Below the pieces are notes generated by a model. The model made no database searches, was not told where the DNA came from, and worked only from the letters and a program-made list of their open reading frames with translations. Source: Paenibacillus terrae (GTDB taxonomy: Bacteria > Bacillota > Bacilli > Paenibacillales > Paenibacillaceae). Taken from it: a stretch of 64,000 nucleotides of DNA. Position numbers and translations under genes: made by a program. The stretch is from NCBI RefSeq assembly GCF_005217525.1, contig NZ_PNXQ01000014.1, positions 335,353 through 399,352 on the forward strand, written 5' to 3'. Shown piece by piece: positions 27,662 through 34,899 of the stretch (its first letter is position 1; each line of letters opens with the position of its first letter).

Positions 27662-28303
27662 ATGGAAGAAAAAGCGGTAACGGACATGCTGCGCTATGAA
27701 AAAGAGTGCTGGGAGCAATCCTATGAGCGCATCGCTGGCATTGATGAGGTAGGCCGAGGATGTTTATTCGGGGATGTTGTGGCTGCGGCGGTCATTTTGC
27801 CGAACGGTGAGCTGCTGGAGGGTGTAGATGATTCCAAAAAGCTGACGGACAAGAAGAGGGAAACCTACTATGAGCTGATTATGGAGAAGGCCATTGCCGT
27901 AGGAATCGGGTATGTTGACGCACAAACGATTGATGCCATCAATATTAAACAGGCAGCTCGTTTGGCGATGAAGCAGGCAGTTGAGGCATTGCAGGTATCT
28001 CCTGATTATATGCTTGTAGATGCAGAAAAGGTGGACTTGTCTATTCCCCAACTCTCTATTATTAAAGGAGATGCGAATAGCCAATCTATTGCTGCGGCTT
28101 CTATCATTGCCAAGGTAACCCGTGATCGACTGTGCAAAGGTGAATGGGATGCAAAGTACCCGGAATATGGGATTGGCATACATAAAGGTTACGCTACCAA
28201 GCTGCATCGGGAACAAATTTTGGCGCTGGGGGCTACTGCAATGCATAGACGTAGCTTTCTTGGTAATTTGTTGATCGAGCAACCGACGTTGTTTGACCTG
28301 TAA
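27662..28303 (+). CDS. rnhB: Ribonuclease HII
   Basis: RNase HII removes ribonucleotides from DNA. 213 residues with the acidic pair in IAGIDEVGRG (Asp 28, Glu 29), a further Asp in YMLVDAEKVDL, and SIAAASIIAKVTRDR. The segment after GRG reads CLFGDVVAAAV, where most family members have PLAGPVVAAAV, a clear departure beside the active site. The rest (YPEYGIGIHKGYATKLHREQ) is standard. The ATG at 27662 has only a weak GGCGGG nearby. A palindromic repeat begins 45 nt downstream. Confidence 0.9.
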   Translation: MEEKAVTDMLRYEKECWEQSYERIAGIDEVGRGCLFGDVVAAAVILPNGELLEGVDDSKKLTDKKRETYYELIMEKAIAVGIGYVDAQTIDAINIKQAARLAMKQAVEALQVSPDYMLVDAEKVDLSIPQLSIIKGDANSQSIAAASIIAKVTRDRLCKGEWDAKYPEYGIGIHKGYATKLHREQILALGATAMHRRSFLGNLLIEQPTLFDL

Positions 28304-28347
28304 ATACTTATTATGAGTCGGGACTGTGCCGATATAATGTATACCTA

Positions 28348-28465
28348 AGGATTTTGCAAAAATCCGGAAAGCAACCTGTAATCGACAATATATAGATTGA
28401 AATGATTTCGTTCGTCTATATATTGCTACTTTGGAGCGGCTGGAATTGAATTTTGCAAAATCCTG
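28348..28465. repeat. Palindromic interspersed repeat, copy A (MITE-like)
   Basis: 118-bp element with 14-bp perfect inverted ends (AGGATTTTGCAAAA at 28348-28361, complement at 28451-28464) and a central 11-bp hairpin (CAATATATAGA/TCTATATATTG). ACCTA occurs directly outside both ends (28343-28347, 28466-28470), a candidate 5-bp target duplication. It is the reverse complement of copy B at 33978, with more than four fifths identity by eye. It lies between rnhB and the FliK-like gene and encodes nothing. Confidence 0.85.
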
Positions 28466-28517
28466 ACCTAATAAATAAACCCCTTTGAATATGGGGCATG
28501 AAGAGAGGAGGGACCCT

Positions 28518-30638
28518 ATGAATATCGGATCTGTATTTCGAGGATTACTTGGTGATGTGAAGGCGGGAGAGGCTAAAAAGCTTGATATGCAGCCAGGTCA
28601 AGTCGTGCGAGGTGTCGTATTAAAAGTGTCCGAGGACGGCGGTGAGGCTGTGTTGCAAATCCAAGGCTCCCAGGTGAGAGCCAAGCTGGAAACCCCTCTT
28701 CAACCTGGCCAGTCCACATTACTTCAGGTCCAGCCAGCCTCACCCAGCGGGATGACTGTGCTTAAGCCTTTGAACGATGCAGCCAATACAGGGCAGCAGA
28801 CTGTAGCGCTGGCAGACGTACTGGATTCGGTGGGACTACCAGATACAGCGCAGAACAGGGAACTGATACAGGCGATGCAAAAGAATGGCGTACCGTTGAC
28901 ATCGGAAAATGCGGCTTCTTTACGGGACGCTTTGGCGAAGCAGCCAGGAAAATTACAAATGGAGACGTTTGTGCAGGCAGCAGCGGTTGCCTTTCAACGT
29001 GGATTGCCATTGACGGCGGAAAGTATAAACGGTTTGCGACAGGCGATGTTTGGCCCTCCTTTAAATGATCTTTTGTCTTCGCTGGAGCAGCAGCTTGAAG
29101 CAGTATTCAAGCAGCAAGGACAGGGAGCATCAGCCGACCGTATGGCGGGAGAAGCAACAGCTGCAAAGTGGGCTGATCGAACGTCCTCTGCTCCATCAGG
29201 CGTTTCTTCAGCTGTTGTTGCAGATGCACCAGAAGGCCAAGTTCCTGTATTGTCCAAAGATGCCGCTGCTGTTGCTACAAAGCAGTCAGAAGCGGCACAG
29301 GCAGCAGGAGGCAAGGAGACGCTGAAAGGGACTCAGGCAGCAAATCTTGCTGCTATGGTCGGTGAAGCGGGCGCCTCGGCGACAGACATGGATGCACCGA
29401 CTGGAACTGCTGCATCTGTAGCTAAAGGGGCTGCTTCGGGAGAATCAGCTGTAGCTAATGGGCGTGGAGCTATAGCCACGGACCTGGTGGCGGATTCTGG
29501 TGTAAATGCGCCTGAATCGGCCGCTGATGTATTGAGGGCTTCACGCGCCGGAGCGGAGCAGCCGCAAGCTGCTACAGCGGGTACACAGCAGCCTAAGGGC
29601 ACCGACGGCGCTCCAGCGGCGACAACGGCAGAGCCTGCCGGGGCGAAGCCCGCTGCAACCGCCACTGCGGCCGACCGCACCGCCGCGCCGCAGGCCGCTG
29701 CGGGCAACTCGGCCACACCGGAGGCGCCTCTCCAGCGGCTGCGCACGCTGCTGCAAGAGCTGCGCGCGGCGGTGCCGCCCGCGCTGGGCACGGCTGCGCC
29801 GGAGCAGCCCGCCGCAGAAGCGCCGCAGCTTGCGGCTGGCGCTCAGCGGGCTACGGACACCGCTGCTACCCAGCCAGCGGCGGCCGTGCCGTCCAGCACG
29901 CAGCTCACCCCCACGGAGGATCCGTGGGTGGGCCGTGTGCTGAAGCTGCTCGGTGCAGAGCACGAGCAGCAGGTACATCGCGCGGCTGCACAGACCGCGC
30001 AGGGAACGGCGGCGGCCCGTATGGAGCCGCCGGAAGGAGCGCAGCCGCTGCCGGGATTAGTGGCAGCGGCGGGCGGTGCGGTGTCAGCGGACGCCGACAC
30101 CGTGAAAGGAGCGCTGCTCCAATTGATGAGCAGCGATGACTTGCCGCCCGCGCTGAAAGAGGCGGCGCAGCAGGTCGTGCAGCACCTGACGGGTCAGCAG
30201 CTGCTGCTGAATACGGACCGGACGGCCCCTTTTGCACAGGTACACATGTTTATTCCATTTGTCGGTCCGGATGGTCGTGAAACAGCTACGATTCAGATTC
30301 AGTCTCGACGCGGTAAACGCGGAGAGCTGGATGCATCCAACTGCCGACTTTGGTTTGACTTGGAGATGAAGGCGCTCGGCCCGACATTGGTGGATGTGCA
30401 AGTCGTGGACCGGATTGTGAGCCTCAAGCTCCATAACGATCAGGATTGGGTCGCTTCGCTGTTGACCAGCGGGCGTGAATCCATTCATACGGCGCTGGAA
30501 TCGATAGGCTATCAGCTTTTAACGCTTCGAACCGAACCGATGCCAGTAAGGACTGAACAGGAGAGCAAAGGTATGGTCTTTTCGGAGGTACAGAGCTATG
30601 TGCCTCAGCCGTATAAAGGAGTCGATCTTAAAATATGA
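28518..30638 (+). CDS. ylqG: FliK-like flagellar hook-length control family protein (YlqG-like)
   Basis: 706 residues from the ATG at 28518 (AGAGGAGGGACC upstream). The N-terminus FRGLLGDVKAGEAKKLDMQPGQVVRG leads a conserved region to about 220. A long Ala/Pro/Gln low-complexity middle (about 225-530) follows, much of it very GC-rich (29600-30150). The C-terminal ~130 residues (HMFIPFVGPDGRETATIQIQ, WFDLEMKALGPTLVDVQVV) resemble the FliK C-terminal fold. It is not the fla-operon fliK (52823). B. subtilis has ylqG at this place. It overlaps the orphan FlhB-domain gene by 4 nt, so a joint role in type III export substrate control is plausible but unproven. Confidence 0.7.
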   Translation: MNIGSVFRGLLGDVKAGEAKKLDMQPGQVVRGVVLKVSEDGGEAVLQIQGSQVRAKLETPLQPGQSTLLQVQPASPSGMTVLKPLNDAANTGQQTVALADVLDSVGLPDTAQNRELIQAMQKNGVPLTSENAASLRDALAKQPGKLQMETFVQAAAVAFQRGLPLTAESINGLRQAMFGPPLNDLLSSLEQQLEAVFKQQGQGASADRMAGEATAAKWADRTSSAPSGVSSAVVADAPEGQVPVLSKDAAAVATKQSEAAQAAGGKETLKGTQAANLAAMVGEAGASATDMDAPTGTAASVAKGAASGESAVANGRGAIATDLVADSGVNAPESAADVLRASRAGAEQPQAATAGTQQPKGTDGAPAATTAEPAGAKPAATATAADRTAAPQAAAGNSATPEAPLQRLRTLLQELRAAVPPALGTAAPEQPAAEAPQLAAGAQRATDTAATQPAAAVPSSTQLTPTEDPWVGRVLKLLGAEHEQQVHRAAAQTAQGTAAARMEPPEGAQPLPGLVAAAGGAVSADADTVKGALLQLMSSDDLPPALKEAAQQVVQHLTGQQLLLNTDRTAPFAQVHMFIPFVGPDGRETATIQIQSRRGKRGELDASNCRLWFDLEMKALGPTLVDVQVVDRIVSLKLHNDQDWVASLLTSGRESIHTALESIGYQLLTLRTEPMPVRTEQESKGMVFSEVQSYVPQPYKGVDLKI

Positions 30639-30934
30639 AAGAGCCGTTGGAGGCTCCTTCTCCTTTCAGGAAGAAGGCTGTTGCCCTTAAATATACGCCC
30701 GGTGAGAGCGAAGCCCCAATCGTCGTTGCCAAAGGCAGTGGTCGTATTGCGGATAGCATTTTGGAAAAAGCCAAGGAGTACGGCGTTCCCGTTCAAGAGG
30801 ATGCCGCACTGGTTGAGGTATTGTCCAAGCTTGACTTGGATGAACAAATTCCTGCTGAGCTATATCAATTGGTGGCAGAGGTGCTCACCTATATATATCA
30901 AATGGATAAGCTTGCTCCAAGGGATGATAGCTGA
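30635..30934 (+). CDS. ylqH: Orphan FlhB C-terminal domain protein (YlqH/FlhX-like)
   Basis: 99 residues that match only the cytoplasmic C-terminal part of FlhB: AVALKYTPGESEAPIVVAKG, then SILEKAKEYGVPVQEDAALVEVLSKLDLDEQIPAELYQLVAEVLTYIY. Full-length FlhB at 62044 has the same order (ALKYDGSEMEAPQIIAKG ... IPADLFQAVAEVLAYVY). No membrane segments and no NPTH self-cleavage motif, as the protein starts at about that point. Known orphan domains can replace the cleaved FlhB C-terminus. ATGA overlap with ylqG. Confidence 0.8.
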   Translation: MKEPLEAPSPFRKKAVALKYTPGESEAPIVVAKGSGRIADSILEKAKEYGVPVQEDAALVEVLSKLDLDEQIPAELYQLVAEVLTYIYQMDKLAPRDDS

Positions 30935-31317
30935 TGAGGAACGATATGAGGACCGGAAGCAAGGATCAACGAAAAGCCAAAGGAGCTTTGGGTGAACAGG
31001 CAGCGGCTTCGTTTTTGGAAAATCTGGGGTATCGTATCATAGAGCGTAACTGGCGATGTCGTAGTGGTGAAATGGATCTGATTGCCTCCCGGGAGGATAC
31101 TCTCGTGTTTATTGAAGTACGCAGCCGAAGTAGCTCCAATTATGGAACGCCCGCAGAATCAATCACTGCACGTAAAATAACTCAGGTTCGCCAGACAGCT
31201 GCTGTTTATTTGCATATGAACGGGATTAGAGATATTCCAATCCGCTTTGATATGATTTCTGTACGATTGATTGACGAAACCGCAGTCGTCACGGAGCATA
31301 TAATTGAGGCATTTTAA
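30934..31317 (+). CDS. yraN: YraN/UPF0102 family nuclease-like protein
   Basis: 127 residues with the PD-(D/E)XK-like pattern of the family: GALGEQAAASFLENLGYRI, WRCRSGEMDLIA and LVFIEVRSRSS, then KITQVRQTAAVYL and IRFDMISV. The family resembles archaeal Holliday junction resolvases; its function in bacteria is not settled. The ATG at 30934 shares its A with the last base of the ylqH stop; a second in-frame ATG at 30946 is possible. Commonly located beside rnhB and comM, as here. Confidence 0.88.
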   Translation: MRNDMRTGSKDQRKAKGALGEQAAASFLENLGYRIIERNWRCRSGEMDLIASREDTLVFIEVRSRSSSNYGTPAESITARKITQVRQTAAVYLHMNGIRDIPIRFDMISVRLIDETAVVTEHIIEAF

Positions 31318-31366
31318 AAGAACAGTAAATTTTTTGAAGGCTCATTTCGAATTTCATATGTACAGG

Positions 31367-31419
31367 TTGACAGGAAGGAATGCTACAGGTATATTTTATT
31401 GAGAATGGTTATCATTTTG
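31367..31419 (+). promoter_or_regulatory. Promoter with Fur-like box before the nitroreductase
   Basis: TTGACA (31367-31372), 17-bp spacer and TATATT (31390-31395), followed at the expected start point by GAGAATGGTTATCATTTTG (31401-31419), which agrees with the 19-bp Fur box GATAATGATTATCATTATC at 15 positions by my count. Suggests repression by a Fur-family metal regulator. Confidence 0.6.
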
Positions 31420-31472
31420 ATTATATTGTTATAGTGAGCATTCACAAGCTATACCTGCGAAGGAGGATATAC

Positions 31473-32024
31473 GTGACAGAGCATACCTTTAGTGAACATG
31501 TCATAGATGTAATTCAGGAACGGCGGACCATTAAACGGTTCAAATCCGACCCCATTCCGGTAGATACCATTAAAGAACTGCTGGACGTTGCTGTATGGGC
31601 CCCCAATCATAAAATGCGCGAGCCATGGCGTTTTCTCTTGTTTGCCGGCGACGGGCGGAGAAAGCTCGCTGAAGCTATTGAAGCTGATATGGGCAAGGAT
31701 AACAAGTTCGAAAGCGGCATTTTGCACAATCCAATTCAGCTTTTAGTTGTGTTGGAGGAAGACCCTCGTCAGGCAGTTTGGGATGAGGATTTTGCAGCAG
31801 TTAGTGCCCTTGTACAAAATTTTATGCTTGCCGCATGGAGTAAAGGAATCGGAACGTTCTGGGTCACAAAGCCTTTTCTGTATTCGCCGAAATTCCGCAA
31901 GCATTTGGGAATCCAGCCTGGTGAGAAGGTCATCGGAATGGTGTATGCAGGTTATCCTGAAGTCATTCCAGAGCCAAGACCACGTATCCCAGCAGTGGAT
32001 AAGCTGACCTTATTTGACAAATAG
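31473..32024 (+). CDS. Nitroreductase family flavoprotein
   Basis: 183 residues from a GTG preceded by GAAGGAGGAT, although the frame opens at 31380. N-terminal ERRTIKRFKSDPIP and the FMN-binding AVWAPNHKMREPWRFLLFAG, later VQNFMLAAWSKGIGTFWVT, belong to the small NAD(P)H:FMN nitroreductase family (YdjA-like). The substrate is unknown. A Fur-like box on its promoter suggests a link to iron or oxidative stress, unlike the neighbouring DNA-related genes. Confidence 0.85.
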   Translation: MTEHTFSEHVIDVIQERRTIKRFKSDPIPVDTIKELLDVAVWAPNHKMREPWRFLLFAGDGRRKLAEAIEADMGKDNKFESGILHNPIQLLVVLEEDPRQAVWDEDFAAVSALVQNFMLAAWSKGIGTFWVTKPFLYSPKFRKHLGIQPGEKVIGMVYAGYPEVIPEPRPRIPAVDKLTLFDK

Positions 32025-32172
32025 TCTTTTGTCGAATAACCTTGATTAGACAGTTTGGAAATTAAAGATGTAACATTATATTTGCAACGCATGAAAATTT
32101 GGAAGCACCTTTTTTCATATACGCAATGCTCCTAGGGGAGACATTTCAATATGAGGAGAGGTGTTTTTTGTT

Positions 32173-33936
32173 ATGTATGGAAAACTACATGGAGCTTGTC
32201 TTTATGGAATAGATGGTGTTTTGATTGAGGTGGAGACGGATTTGTCGAATGGGTTGCCTCAAACTGCGATTATCGGATTGCCGGATTCAGCAATTCGGGA
32301 AGCCGTAGAGCGCGTAAGAGCAGCGATCAAAAACTGCGGTTTCAAGTATCCCTCCCAGCGTGTAACCATAAATTTGGCTCCTGCTGATTTACGTAAGGAA
32401 GGTTCATCCTTTGACTTTGCAATCGCTTTGGGATTGCTGACAACCAGCGAACAAGTCGTTTTACCTGCGGGTGAACGGACGTTATTCATCGGTGAACTAG
32501 CGCTGGACGGCAGTATTCGCCCCGTGAACGGGGTATTGTCTATGGTTGATTTGGCCAAGCGAGAAGGATTTCATTCGGTGCTGCTTCCTGAGGAAAATGC
32601 AGGTGAAGCACGCCTGATCACGGATATACGTATTTACGCTGTTCGTCATCTGATGGATCTTATTCCAGCAAAAGATCACGCACAATACATTATTGAAGGA
32701 CAATCAAAAGATCGGAATACTAACGACTTACCTGATCCAATGGATGATGAGGGAACTAATCAAACAGGTAATCAAATAATTAGTCAAGATATTAAGCAAG
32801 CTATGGATCCAGCTCCTAAGGCAATCCCGAATGAAGCCGAGCATTATGTCCAAGGCAAGCGTATTACAGTTAGGCAGCGGGCTATGATCCATTCTTATGA
32901 CCATTTGCCCCAGGCAGATCAGATACCCATGTGTGAGGTCAAAGATGTGATTGACGTTATGGAGGATTATAGCGATGTATTGGGCCAGCTACACGCCAAA
33001 CGAGCCCTAGTTATCGCTGCTGCCGGAATGCACAATATCATCCTTATTGGGCCGCCTGGTGCCGGAAAAACGATGCTAATCCGCCGGCTTCCATCCATTC
33101 TGCCGCCCTTGACCGAAAAAGAGGCACTGGAGGTTACCAAAATATACAGCGCCGCCGGGAAGTGGAAGGAGTCATCGCCTCATTTAATGAACATTCGCCC
33201 CTTCCGTTCACCTCATCATACGATTTCTGCTGCTGGACTGGTGGGAGGAGGCGGCATTCCCAAGCCGGGAGAAATTAGCCTTGCACATCGGGGGATTTTA
33301 TTTCTGGATGAGTTGCCTGAGTTTAGTCGTCATGTGCTAGAGGTGCTGAGGCAGCCGTTGGAAGATCGCAATGTGACAATCAGCCGTTCACGTGCAGTTT
33401 TTAAGTACCCGGCACATTTCTTACTTGCAGCTTCTATGAACCCGTGTCACTGCGGCTTTTTCGGAAGTGATACGCAACATCAGCGCTGTACCTGTTCATC
33501 TTCTGTGGTAGCTCGCTATCGTTCGCGTATTTCTGGTCCATTACTGGACCGGATCGATCTTCAGCTTGAGGTAACGCAGCCGAAGGACTGGCGTGAGGAA
33601 AAAGAGTCACTGTCGTCCGCTGAAATGCGTAGACAGGTGTTAGCTGCTCAAAGGATACAAATCGATAGGTACAACAAGCTTCCTTTTTCATGGAATAGCG
33701 AATTATCCGGTCAAATGCTCCGGAAATATGCGGTATTAGAACTCCATGCGGCAGAACTGCTTGATCAGACGATGGATGCGCTTGGTTTAAGCATGCGTGC
33801 GTATGATCGAATTCTCAAGCTGTCACGCACTATTGCAGACTTGGGTCAATCAGAGCAGATCATGGTGTCGCATGTAGCTGAAGCCATTCAATATCGGAAT
33901 ATGGACAGGGCACAGGCCAATATTCCAGAAGAATAA
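32173..33936 (+). CDS. comM: YifB/ComM family Mg-chelatase-like AAA+ ATPase
   Basis: 587 residues. N-terminal Lon-protease-like fold domain (GIDGVLIEVETDLSNGLPQT), AAA+ Walker A LIGPPGAGKTML (about 290-300), Walker B GILFLDELPEF, and a C-terminal domain with the CGFFG and MRAYDRILKLSRTIADL motifs. ComM relatives are helicases promoting branch migration during natural transformation. About 80 residues of polar linker (around 180-265, PDPMDDEGTNQTG) make it longer than the usual ~510. ATG at 32173 after GAGGAGAGGTG. B. subtilis lacks it here; dprA follows 4 kb on. Confidence 0.9.
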   Translation: MYGKLHGACLYGIDGVLIEVETDLSNGLPQTAIIGLPDSAIREAVERVRAAIKNCGFKYPSQRVTINLAPADLRKEGSSFDFAIALGLLTTSEQVVLPAGERTLFIGELALDGSIRPVNGVLSMVDLAKREGFHSVLLPEENAGEARLITDIRIYAVRHLMDLIPAKDHAQYIIEGQSKDRNTNDLPDPMDDEGTNQTGNQIISQDIKQAMDPAPKAIPNEAEHYVQGKRITVRQRAMIHSYDHLPQADQIPMCEVKDVIDVMEDYSDVLGQLHAKRALVIAAAGMHNIILIGPPGAGKTMLIRRLPSILPPLTEKEALEVTKIYSAAGKWKESSPHLMNIRPFRSPHHTISAAGLVGGGGIPKPGEISLAHRGILFLDELPEFSRHVLEVLRQPLEDRNVTISRSRAVFKYPAHFLLAASMNPCHCGFFGSDTQHQRCTCSSSVVARYRSRISGPLLDRIDLQLEVTQPKDWREEKESLSSAEMRRQVLAAQRIQIDRYNKLPFSWNSELSGQMLRKYAVLELHAAELLDQTMDALGLSMRAYDRILKLSRTIADLGQSEQIMVSHVAEAIQYRNMDRAQANIPEE

Positions 33937-33977
33937 AGCGGTATAGGAAGTAACTCCATGTCCATAATTTTTATGTA

Positions 33978-34093
33978 AGGATTTTGCAAAATTCGATTCC
34001 AGTCGCTCCGAAGTGCAATATATAGACGAACTAGCCCATTTCGATCTATATATTGTTCATTGGAAGTCGCTAACTGGATTTTTGCAAATCCCC
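33978..34093. repeat. Palindromic interspersed repeat, copy B (MITE-like)
   Basis: 116-bp element, the same sequence as copy A in opposite orientation, with ends AGGATTTTGCAAAA (33978-33991) and GCAAATCCCC (34084-34093) and the central CAATATATAGA/TCTATATATTG stem. ATGTA flanks both sides exactly (33973-33977, 34094-34098), different from the ACCTA flanking copy A. That is what independent insertions with 5-bp duplications would give. It starts 42 nt after the comM stop. Confidence 0.85.
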
Positions 34094-34102
34094 ATGTAAG
34101 AC

Positions 34103-34133
34103 AAAAAAAAGCTCCAGACGCTAAGTTCTGGAG
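34103..34133 (-). terminator. Minus-strand terminator (distal to ohr)
   Basis: CTCCAGA (34112-34118) and TCTGGAG (34127-34133) form a 7-bp stem with an 8-nt loop; on the minus strand it is followed by eight T. It lies about 140 nt beyond the first ohr terminator, so it would catch read-through or end an unseen small leftward transcript. Confidence 0.7.
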
Positions 34134-34276
34134 AAGAAAAAAAGATTATGACAACGTGATTATACAATAAGTATATCAGTTTCGTATATACGATTATGCA
34201 TCATTCCCCATGTTACTTGATGGAAGAAAAACCAGCTATCCATCCTTTGTTGAGAAAGTGTAGCTGAAAGTAACAA
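34134..34276. other. Gene-free stretch between the two minus-strand terminators
   Basis: No open frame with a ribosome site and no clear repeat. AT-rich start followed by ordinary sequence. Together with repeat B and the two terminators it fills the 387-nt gap between comM and ohr. Confidence 0.3.
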
Positions 34277-34306
34277 AACCTCCGAACCAGAAACAGCTCG
34301 GAGGTT
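34277..34306 (-). terminator. Terminator of ohr
   Basis: Nine-bp perfect arms AACCTCCGA (34277-34285) and TCGGAGGTT (34298-34306); the minus strand continues with TTTTGTTA. Just 18 nt beyond the ohr stop. Confidence 0.75.
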
Positions 34307-34323
34307 TATTTGTAAAATTCGGA

Positions 34324-34752
34324 TTAGAGCACGTTCAGCTTGACTTCAATATTGCCGCGGGTAGCGCGGGAGTAAGGACACTGTTCATGTGCGCCTTCAA
34401 CCAGTTTTACCGCTGTTTCATGGTCAACGCCTTTCACCAGTACATCGAGGTTTACTCCGATACCAAAGCCGCCATCTTCAACTTTACCGAAATTGACGGT
34501 TGCTGTTACTTCGGTACCTTCATGCTTAATACGCTGCATGCGGGCAACCATATTCAAGGCACTGTCAAAACACGCTGAATAGCCTGCTGCGAACAATTGC
34601 TCCGGGTTCGTACCCGCGCCACCTGCACCGCCCATTTCTTTGGGTGTATCAATATTTAAACGAAGTTCAGGAGAAGAAGACTCGACATAACCATTACGTC
34701 CTCCAACTGCTTTTACTGTTGTTTCATACATTTTTTGTTGAATGGTCATCAT
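34324..34752 (-). CDS. ohr: Organic hydroperoxide resistance protein Ohr
   Basis: 142-residue OsmC/Ohr family thiol peroxidase that reduces organic hydroperoxides with dihydrolipoyl-type dithiols. The N-terminus MYETTVKAVGGRNGYV, GGAGGAGTNPEQLFAAGYSACF (first reactive Cys in YSACF) and the resolving Cys in CPYSRATRGN are present. Two ATGs at the start; GAGAGG lies upstream. Divergent from ohrR, with a shared control region carrying an OhrR-like box on its promoter. Confidence 0.94.
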   Translation of the reverse strand: MMTIQQKMYETTVKAVGGRNGYVESSSPELRLNIDTPKEMGGAGGAGTNPEQLFAAGYSACFDSALNMVARMQRIKHEGTEVTATVNFGKVEDGGFGIGVNLDVLVKGVDHETAVKLVEGAHEQCPYSRATRGNIEVKLNVL

Positions 34753-34777
34753 AATTCAATCACTGCCTCTCGCTCAA

Positions 34778-34806
34778 TTTATATTTTACACAATTTAATT
34801 TATCAA
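34778..34806 (-). promoter_or_regulatory. ohr promoter with OhrR operator
   Basis: On the minus strand TTGATA (34801-34806), 17-bp spacer, TATAAA (34778-34783). The spacer holds TAAATTAAATTGTG (34789-34802), matching 11 of 14 positions of the known B. subtilis OhrR half-operator ACAATTAAATTGTA. OhrR bound here would block ohr transcription. Confidence 0.7.
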
Positions 34807-34899
34807 AATAATTATTGTTTGTAAAGTATTTTGTGCAATTAGAATGTTTTTTGTTATATAATGTGATAAAATAATGACGAAAGTAGGTGATCTGACAGG

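Noticed and set aside
28347-28465. Repeat copy A considered as a rnhB terminator
   Set aside because: No T run after the stems and the whole unit recurs inverted with its own flanking duplications, which fits a mobile repeat better.
29333-29978. Long minus-strand frames inside ylqG
   Set aside because: Caused by GC-rich low-complexity codons; Ala/Arg/Leu strings without motifs.
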